DNA of 64,000 nt from Candidatus Aerophobota bacterium (GTDB lineage Bacteria; Aerophobota; Aerophobia; Aerophobales; B3-G15): positions 10,552-74,551 of the forward strand of contig JAUWZM010000002.1 in NCBI GenBank assembly GCA_030615365.1. Reading direction: 5' to 3'. The first letter of the stretch is position 1. Each line of letters begins with the position of its first letter. The position numbers and the translations under genes were made by a program. Positions 62,728 to 64,000 of the stretch are shown here, piece by piece. The notes under the pieces were generated by a model, which saw nothing but the letters and a program-made list of their open reading frames with translations, did no database searches and was not told the origin of the DNA.

Positions 62728-63462
62728 TTGTTGATCATACGAAATCTTAAGAGTTTCTATAATCGTCTGCGGGCACTAAAAGGAATTTCTCTCCATATAA
62801 AGGAAGGAGAAATAGTCACTCTAATTGGCGCAAATGGGGCTGGAAAAACCACCTTGCTAAATTCTATTATGGGATTAATATCATCAAAAGAGGGAGAGAT
62901 CTCATTTGTCGAGGAGAATATTACTAACTATTCTCCTCGACAAATAATCAAGCTTGGTGTGAGTTTGATACCTGAGGGAAGAGGACTCTTTGCTCCTCTT
63001 ACAGTCATGGATAATCTTACTCTGGGAGCGTATCATCGCTATAGAAAAGATGGGAAGGGGATAATTCGAGTGGATCTGGAGGCTATATTTAGCCGTTTTC
63101 CTATCTTAAGGGAAAGAAAAAAGCAACTAGCCGGAACTCTTAGTGGGGGTGAACAGCAGATGTTAGCCATCGGTAGAGCACTTATGGCGAAACCCAAACT
63201 TCTTTTGATGGACGAACCTTCTACAGGGCTTGCTCCTGTTATAATAAGAGAGGTCTTCCAAATCATCTCGGAATTGCGTGGGCATGGTACTACTATATTT
63301 CTTGTGGAACAAAATGCCAGAGCCGCTCTGAAAATTGCTAATAGAGCCTATGTCATGGAAACCGGAAGAATCGTTGCCCAGGGAAGTCCTGATGAGCTTC
63401 TGAGCAATCAGGAATTAAAAAGAGCCTATTTGGGAAGAGGATATAAGAAAATCTGGGAATGA
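62728..63462 (+). CDS. livF: Branched-chain amino acid ABC ATPase (LivF type)
   Basis: A 244-aa ATPase with Walker A GANGAGKTT, the LivF region SLIPEGRGLFAPLTVMDNLTLGAY, the signature LSGGEQQMLAIGRALM, Walker B LLLMDEPSTGLAP and a VEQNARAAL loop. The start is TTG at 62728, with ATGAGGAAC upstream, 26 bp after livG. It is fully typical. Confidence 0.94.
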   Translation: MLIIRNLKSFYNRLRALKGISLHIKEGEIVTLIGANGAGKTTLLNSIMGLISSKEGEISFVEENITNYSPRQIIKLGVSLIPEGRGLFAPLTVMDNLTLGAYHRYRKDGKGIIRVDLEAIFSRFPILRERKKQLAGTLSGGEQQMLAIGRALMAKPKLLLMDEPSTGLAPVIIREVFQIISELRGHGTTIFLVEQNARAALKIANRAYVMETGRIVAQGSPDELLSNQELKRAYLGRGYKKIWE

Positions 63463-63484
63463 AATAAAAACAAGAGGGTGATGC

Positions 63485-64000
63485 ATGAGTATTTGGAACA
63501 AACAATATGAAACTATGAGTAGAGGCGAGATAGAGCAACTGCAATTGGAAAAACTCCAGGTAACCATTACTCGTGCCTATCGAAACGTAACCTTTTACCG
63601 AAAGTTGTTTGATCACCTAAGTCTGGTGCCGGAAGAGATCAATTCTATGAAACATCTATCTATGATCCCCTTTACCAGTAAAGATGTGTTATCTCGGTGT
63701 TATCCTTACGGAATGTTCGCCATCCCTCTGCGGGAAATAGTACGACTTCAATGCACTTCAGGCACTACGGGTGGGCCTATCGTAGTTGGATATACAAAAA
63801 ATGATCTTGAACATTGGACTGAAATATGTGCCCGTGTCCTTTCGGCCGGAGGAGTAAGTAAAAATGACGTAGTACAAATCTGTCTTGACTATGGTCTTTT
63901 TGGTGGAGGACTTGGATTTCACTATGGAGCAGAACTTATAGGTGCTTCAGTTATTCCCGCTTCTAATCTGGATCCAGCTCGACAATTAATGATAATGAGA
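63485..64000 (+). CDS. paaK: Phenylacetate-CoA ligase family protein 2 (N-terminal part; runs off the window)
   Basis: From an ATG at 63485, 172 codons are open to the window edge. The N-terminus MSIWNKQYETMSRGEIEQLQ, RAYRNVTFYRKLFDHL, IPFTSKDVLSRCYPYGMFA and the motif LQCTSGTTGGPIVVGYTKND match the first PaaK of this window. The gene is 22 bp after livF with a GAGGG-type site, so it is in the liv operon. A transport operon flanked by two aryl-CoA ligases is a known arrangement for aromatic-acid use in anaerobes; an indolepyruvate oxidoreductase might follow outside the window. Confidence 0.9.
   Translation, partial: MSIWNKQYETMSRGEIEQLQLEKLQVTITRAYRNVTFYRKLFDHLSLVPEEINSMKHLSMIPFTSKDVLSRCYPYGMFAIPLREIVRLQCTSGTTGGPIVVGYTKNDLEHWTEICARVLSAGGVSKNDVVQICLDYGLFGGGLGFHYGAELIGASVIPASNLDPARQLMIMR

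Overview
The window is a piece of a bacterial chromosome of low to moderate G+C. It carries MEP-pathway genes (ispE and the start of an ispD-like gene), a PBP1C plus alpha-2-macroglobulin operon (usual in bacteria with an outer membrane), several ABC transporters, and many genes typical of anaerobic, uncultured heterotrophs: URO-D-family proteins, phenylacetate-CoA ligases next to a Liv-type transporter, and large family-5 solute-binding proteins without permeases. I cannot place it taxonomically from sequence alone. A candidate phylum such as Aerophobota or Atribacterota is a guess from gene style. No rRNA and no CRISPR array were seen.

Layout. 0-3.4 kb: housekeeping genes on the minus strand (ispD-like start, ispE, cupin, membrane protein, three tRNAs, cutA). 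3.4-7.2 kb: a decayed tyrosine-recombinase tail beside the tRNA/cutA block, then a visibly G+C-richer RND pump with a DUF6504-like partner, a probable transferred segment. 7.4-14.3 kb: an orphan peptide-type binding protein, an aldo/keto reductase, a TPR protein, a nitroreductase and a stand-alone GMP synthetase ATP-PPase. 14.3-22.1 kb: pbpC and alpha-2-macroglobulin, overlapping by 4 bp. 22.8-27.6 kb: an ABC-2 exporter, small membrane proteins, a secreted transglutaminase-like protein and a winged-helix regulator with a near-consensus promoter.

27.8-48.0 kb is the accessory heart of the window: two secreted BNR/sialidase-like propellers, a GH5-like hydrolase, a 727-aa putative six-hairpin carbohydrate enzyme, an L-fucose-isomerase-family protein, four divergent URO-D/corrinoid-methyltransferase-like proteins, two more family-5 binding proteins (plus the 3' stump of another), a LacI regulator, a tandem-duplicated LacI promoter and headpiece, a decayed LacI copy and a DUF433/DUF5615 toxin-antitoxin pair. 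I read it as a sugar-derivative catabolic island, possibly for O-methylated or otherwise modified glycans, that has grown by repeated duplication and decay of modules.

48-55 kb: an HtrA-like protease, a nitroreductase, a HAD phosphatase, and an operon of a CBS protein with two CPA2 antiporters. 55.4-64 kb: an SMP-30 lactonase, then paaK-ACT-livK-livH-livM-livG-livF-paaK (the last cut by the window edge). This last cluster probably imports and activates aromatic or branched organic acids, with a near-consensus promoter before livK and an intrinsic terminator between livK and livH.

Intergenic DNA is rich in repeats: a modular family of short hairpins in at least seven places, a roughly 220-bp element in three places, a repeated IS-end-like sequence, and relics of integrases, binding proteins, regulators and an HU gene.
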